From the NCBI GenBank assembly GCA_018873245.2, contig JAEMBT020000009.1, positions 5,077,180-5,141,179 on the forward strand: a stretch of 64,000 bases of DNA. Reading direction: 5' to 3'. The stretch comes from Archegozetes longisetosus (lineage: Eukaryota; Arthropoda; Arachnida; Sarcoptiformes; Trhypochthoniidae). The notes beneath the pieces are model-generated. The model did not search any database and was not told where the DNA came from. It saw nothing but the letters and a program-made list of their open reading frames with translations. Below, piece after piece: positions 59,232-64,000 of this stretch. Made by a program: the position numbers and the translations under genes. The number at the start of each line of letters is the position of its first letter. Position 1 is the stretch's first letter.

Positions 59232-59261
59232 TATAAATACAAAGTTTAAACTATTTTCAGT
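59232..59261 (+). promoter_or_regulatory. TATA plus initiator core promoter
   Basis: TATAAATA at 59232-59239 is followed 27 bp from its first base by TCAGT (59257-59261), the arthropod initiator with its A at 59259. Start codon 62 bp further on. This is the clearest core promoter in the window and supports the following small frame as a real gene. Confidence 0.7.
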
Positions 59262-59320
59262 CAATCTTTAATTATAAAAATAGCTTTACTAAAATATTAA
59301 GTAATAAAGAATATACTAAA

Positions 59321-59572
59321 ATGAATTTTAAGTGGATTTCATTTGTTGCTATTGTATTAACCGTGCAAAGTATTTTAGCATTATATTCATATTACGCTAT
59401 AAGCAATGATATTTGGGACAAAATAGTAGCAAATGTCAATTTCACTCAACTCTATTATTCATCCGATAGCAAAGCCATCAAAGATATATCATTCATGAAT
59501 TGCTTAAGCGATGTTTACCATCGAAGGGTTGAGTGGTATTTAAGTAACAGCACTGAAAGACAAAGGCGGTAG
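59321..59572 (+). CDS. Small secreted or membrane-anchored protein, unknown
   Basis: 83 residues. MNFKWISFVAIVLTVQSILA is a signal peptide or signal anchor. The remainder is polar, with N-glycosylation-type sites NFT and NST, one Cys, and a basic end (STERQRR). I do not recognise a family. It has a strong core promoter just upstream. It may be a single-exon gene or the first exon of a longer one; no convincing donor was found within the frame. Confidence 0.5.
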   Translation: MNFKWISFVAIVLTVQSILALYSYYAISNDIWDKIVANVNFTQLYYSSDSKAIKDISFMNCLSDVYHRRVEWYLSNSTERQRR

Positions 59573-59771
59573 ATGAAAAAACATGTAGCAATTTTAATTT
59601 TAATTTGCCCAGATATAAAGCATATAAAATGATATATAATTAAGCAAAAATTTTAAAAATCGGCGCATTATTTAAAAAGTTATGGACAAATAAAATATTA
59701 TGGAAATTCTTACAGTTTGACAATATATACATACTATAAGACATATATACAACAAAAGTATGAGTTTTAAT

Positions 59772-60195
59772 CTATTGTTGGTAACATTGTAGAGATATCA
59801 GGGTAAATTGTAAGGTGCTCAACACGATTTTCAATGTGATCTTGGTCACGCTGGTCACTGTCAAGCTTTTCATTATCATGATGGTCAATAATGATGGATA
59901 CAAATTAGTTGTAATAGGTAGTGACACGTTCACATTTGAAGTATTATCACCTTTGAACTTTTTAGCAAAGTTTCTACAATTTCCACAAATTAAATCACCT
60001 TTGTTAATCAGTGTTGAATCCATTGATTTTCTTTTTATTTGTTAATATTATCGGCTTCACAGTATTTAATTTAGTCACTAAATCATTTTCGTTGACGCGT
60101 CTTACATCACGTCTTATAATACTATCCAACCGGACAGTGCAACAAGCACAATATTTATATCTTAAATTAGGTAAATGTGACATTTGTTCGGACAT
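59772..60195 (-). pseudogene. Zinc-finger-like fragment of an unknown element
   Basis: Minus-strand frames contain YKYCACCTVRLDSIIRRDV and, in the next frame, KGDLICGNCRNFAKKFKG, a CxxC...CxxC zinc-binding layout, followed by an acidic tail ending PTID and a stop in a third frame. This type of domain accompanies transposases and domesticated relatives in arthropods. Frame shifts between the pieces show decay. Confidence 0.4.
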
Positions 60196-60879
60196 TTCTA
60201 TTTTTATAAGTTGTACTTGTTACCAAAAGAAACCCAAAGCAGACTCTTCAAAAATTAAAACTAGACTATTAGTGCTTTAATTTAACACCAAGAAACGTTT
60301 GGGTTTTTATTGGTATCATATGACAATAGTCATTTGAAATTTACAAACACAATTTTCCGTTACTAAAAAATTATTTATATAAACATTTTAATGTGTTCTT
60401 AAAAGCTGTTAATTATAGTTATAATTTGGTGAAGATAGAATTAAAATATCTCATTTCGTTATCCTGTAATATTAGTTTGAAATTTGACTCAAAAAATGAT
60501 CTACCTCTAGTATCCTGTAATAGCTTATATTACAATATATACATATTTATGCATCAATAACATCCTGTATTAGTATGGGAATGTTTATAATTAAATTGTC
60601 TAACATAATTTTCATATGCCGCCTTTGTCTTTCTTGTTGCGAACTGAATGATATAATTAATTGCTATCAAAATCATATATACTATACTAATGTATGCAAT
60701 GCTAGTGAAGTGGCAGAAGTATTTGAAACAATAAGACAAATTTTAATGTTTTCGACAAAGAAGACTGCAAACAATATTCCATTGGTTCTCACAATTGCCA
60801 AATAAATGTATTAAATTCAACATACAATTTCGATGCTTATAATTCTACATATAATTATTCCTCATATACATATAATTAA

Positions 60880-62220
60880 ACAGACTATCCTTTCTATAAT
60901 TATTCAACACATTTATACAATACAATTGACACTGATACTGATGAATATGCTTATAAAATAACTAGATCTTCCACATTTCATTTTAATGTAACAAATTTCA
61001 GTCCATTGGTCATATCTTGCTGTAGAAAATTATTCAATGACTCAAGTTTTAAATACTGCTCAAGTTGTTTTTGAACATTTTGGCAAAGAAGATATTCTTA
61101 ATGTCACCCTCAATAATTATGCACTATGCTGTGCCAGATGGGACTTAATAAGTGTTATAGAATATTATTTTATTAATGATATATGCACAGTTCGAGAAAC
61201 TAATGAATTCAAGCAATCTATCGATGAGATGATTGTTTTTTGATAGTGATCAATGTAAATATTGGCCTTATCCAAGTGTTGGTGAATATGGACTTAATCT
61301 TAACAGAATTGAGTGTGCAATAAAATATGAACAAAAAGATTGAATTAAACCTTAAATAGATCTAAATACAAAACTAAGACAAGAAGGTACTTCTGAGTTT
61401 GAGAAATCTTTCTTTAAACTAATGAATAATTCAGTTTATGGAAAAACGATAGAGAATGTACTCAAGAGACAAGATATAAAATTCTGTTGTGAGAGAAAGA
61501 AAGCATTAAGATATGTGAAATGGTTAATTTCAAACATGAAACAATATTTACTAAGAACATTGTAGCTCTCCATATGAATCGATTACAAGTCAAGTATAAT
61601 AAACCAATCTATGCCGGCTTTTGTGTACTTGAGATGTCTAAACGGAGAATGTTTAAGTTTATGTATGAGTATTTGAAACCAAAATGGGGAAATAGAGTTG
61701 AAATTGTACAAACAGACACTGATGGGTTGATGCTTCTTGTAAGAACGGAAGACTTCTATGAAGATATAAAAAATGATATTGATAACTGGTTTGATACTTC
61801 TAACTTTTCTGAAGATAACAGATTTGGTATTAAACCTAAAAATAAGATGAAATTGGGTTGCTTTAAGATAGAAACAGGTGAGAATATAGTTATAATATTC
61901 ATAGGATTAAGATCAAAAATGTACTGTTATACGATTGAACATCAAGATAGAACAGAGCTGAAGAAAAGAGAAAAAGGAGTACAGGACATATAACAAATAG
62001 TCACTAACTGCTAATATGGAAAAAAGTTTAGGAAAACGAGACTCAAACATATGCTACTTATAATATGATTAAATCAGAAAAACTCAATGTTTATACCATA
62101 GAACAAACAAAAGTGACCTTATCTAATTTTGATGATAGGAAGTATATATTGGATGATGGATACACAACATTAGCTCACGGACATTATAGAATACGAGTAG
62201 TATATGGGTACGTACAGCGC
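60880..62220 (+). mobile_element. Polinton-like (or related virus-like) DNA polymerase B fossil
   Basis: Plus-strand pieces of a protein-primed type-B DNA polymerase: [15 protein letters not shown] around 61420-61460, then a frame at 61520-61993 with NKPIYAGFCVLEMSK and the catalytic-motif region VQTDTDGLMLL, followed by GCFKIETG and LRSKMY. These motifs are shared by Polintons and their viral relatives. The element is broken, with several breaks, and no capsid, integrase or terminal repeat was recognised. Moderately old, since long frames survive. Confidence 0.75.
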
Positions 62221-63252
62221 ATTCTCTTATAAATTTTCACTTTTGCAAAATAGCTCCTAAAACGTCGCTAGTTTGCAAAAAATGCAAAAAAGCAATGAGA
62301 AAATACACGTAAGATATTTCCCATTTGATATCAAATTAAAAATTCAAAAAGGGGTGCCCTCCCATCTCATCCCCTTCCGGGAACACAGGATGATTTTAAC
62401 TTATATATTATTATCAGAGTCTTAACTTTGTTGGAAATCCAACTTTTTATTAGACAGGCGAAAAGCTAGGATTCAAAGATATGAGTGCCAATCACCAAAT
62501 AACAATTAATTTGAGCTCATATTTATGTTCCTATAAATCCTATTTTTGGGGGTTATTCCTATAAATCCTATAAACCTTATTTTTGCTAGATTTTTACCTA
62601 AAAACGCACAATTTTGTTCAATTAGACATAAATTCAATGAGTTTTTAGAGTTATACATAAATTGGTTCATAAAATTTAATATAAATTCGAGTACAAATTT
62701 AAACTTTCTAGAAATTTGCTAAACTTTTGTTTCAACAAAATAATTATTTGATTTATTTTAAACTAATTTTCTTAATTTTAAAGGTAAATAATCCTTTTTT
62801 TGGCATTTTTCAGATAAATTTGCAACTTTTAAAGTTTTAACACCAAAGATAATGTTAAAAATTAATACTTTATGCCCCAAAATGTCTAAAACATGGCTTT
62901 TTAGTTCTATTTTCAAGTTCTACTTTTGGTCATTTTGAGTCCTAAAATCCTACTTATTTTTGCCGGTTTTAAGTCCTATAAAGTTAAGACTCAAAATATA
63001 AAAAATATATAATAATCAAACTTATTTGTATCCTGTGTTCCCTTGCCAACTCAGAGTTATAATACATATAATACAACTGAGCCATAGTCTTAACTTATGA
63101 GGAGTATTATAGTTTAACTATGTTTATGCATCAAATGTATAGAGATAAGATTAAAATTTATATAATATATGATCTTGTGTCAAAAAATTTATCCATTAAA
63201 ACATTGTAATCTTTATTGTATTAGCATAATAAAATTTTAAGTTAGAAAAAAG
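62221..63252. other. AT-rich stretch, nothing recognised
   Basis: Contains runs such as CCTATTTTTG and repeated TCCTATAAA motifs (62520-62600, 62940-62980), maybe a degenerate tandem repeat. No gene seen. Confidence 0.4.
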
Positions 63253-63857
63253 TTAAATAACTGTTGAATTAAAGGTTTCACTTCTCGAATCCTTAACAAG
63301 AGGTAGGATTTTGCATTGATCTCTTAAAAATAAATCCCTAAATTCAATTTCTTTGACTAAAATATTTAAAGTAAAATCAAAGTAATCAATCGTATTTCTC
63401 TTAACAAAGTAAACAATATTACTTCTACTGAATACCATATCATATTCAAAGGTATCTATTTTCCATAAACTAATTGGTTTAACTAACATTTTTTCTTTAT
63501 TAGTTCTTGCATTGATAAGCTTGTAATAATTTTTAGGAACCTCTCTTGAAAACAAAGTGTGTCAGATGTATGATTGTAAAATACTCCATGAACTCTATTA
63601 GTAATGTTCATTTTAGAATATTCTAAATTCATTTCCCCTCTTACAACTAAGTATTTGTGCAAATGTTTCATAAAATAGTACAAAATCTTTATCAATTTGT
63701 ATAATAGGAACCAATCCGGGCCATTTAATATTTCTCCAATAATCATAATGATTAAACTTTCTAGTTTTAATACCAGTATGATCTGTATAATCCAAAAATC
63801 AATACTCTTATAAAGAAATAGATATCCTTCAATATCATAAATAAGATTGAAAATCAA
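63253..63857 (-). other. Minus-strand open frames, unidentified, perhaps part of the same fossil
   Basis: Three overlapping minus-strand frames (63555-63253, 63795-63613 and 63857-63483) read as pieces of one protein. Typical stretches are SLWKIDTFEYDMVFSRSNIV and MDYTDHTGIKTRKFNHYDYW. I recognise no family. The position beside the polymerase fossil suggests the same virus-like element, read in the opposite direction. It runs toward the window's edge. Confidence 0.35.
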
Positions 63858-64000
63858 ATCATCACTATTACACCAATCAATCTCATTATCATCATATTTA
63901 CAAAGTGAGAAGTCAGGGTAAAATTCTTTAGTCTCTGTTTTTGGAGTAGTTGAATCATATTTTATCTTAGTTGTATCAATATTTACAGTGGTTTTAGCTG

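Noticed and set aside
1-64000. tRNA, rRNA or CRISPR features
   Set aside because: No tRNA B-box-like sequence with a matching cloverleaf, no rRNA segment and no regularly spaced direct repeats were seen on either strand.

Overview
The window is AT-rich eukaryotic DNA, almost certainly from an arthropod and possibly an acariform mite. The evidence is short GT-AG introns (often 60-100 bp), divergent ionotropic-receptor-like and gustatory-receptor-like chemosensory families, an NRF-6-type acyltransferase, a GMC oxidoreductase, a TATA plus TCAGT core promoter, and many small DNA transposons. The species cannot be named from the sequence.

Layout: (1) 0-5 kb: a minus-strand, bacterial-type GH18 chitinase gene in three exons, with one coding frameshift and a hAT transposon in intron 1. 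(2) 5-17 kb: mostly transposon remains (hAT, Tc1/mariner, pogo/Tigger, a MULE-like fold-back element, palindromic MITEs), an old integrase-bearing fossil and a decayed gustatory-receptor relic. (3) 17-26 kb: two ionotropic-receptor-like genes (IR-A plus, intact; IR-B minus, two single-base deletions) facing each other tail to tail across about 4 kb of palindromic and hAT elements. (4) 27.5-29.3 kb: a nearly whole Tc1-like transposon with an intron and a D-D-36-E spacing. (5) 30-34.4 kb: a tandem pair of gustatory-receptor-like genes, the first broken and the second an intact three-exon gene of 407 codons. (6) 35-41.5 kb: dense DNA-transposon territory, including a large inverted repeat around two exons of a small secreted protein. 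(7) 41.8-44.6 kb: an NRF-6-like acyltransferase (four exons) and a small peptide-hormone-like precursor. (8) 45.3-51.7 kb: two more intact IR-like genes (IR-C, IR-D) and the broken start of a fifth (IR-E). (9) 54.7-59.6 kb: a two-exon GMC oxidoreductase with a C-terminal membrane anchor, an inverted partial duplicate of its 3' end beyond a palindrome, and a small secreted protein with a clear core promoter. (10) 59.8-64 kb: remains of virus-like or transposon genes, including a Polinton-type DNA polymerase B fossil.

The most coherent system is the IR-like family. Four genes share eight exons with the same intron phases; exon 4 (171 nt), exon 6 (215 nt) and exon 7 (284 nt) are the same size in all, apart from one missing base in IR-B exon 4. 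They encode 440-480 residue proteins with the M1-pore-M3-S2-M4 order of ionotropic glutamate receptors but no visible signal peptide. With the gustatory-receptor copies, this makes the window a chemoreceptor birth-and-death locus with heavy transposon traffic. Exon boundaries and translations were worked out by hand from the bases; family names come from remembered motifs, not from database searches.
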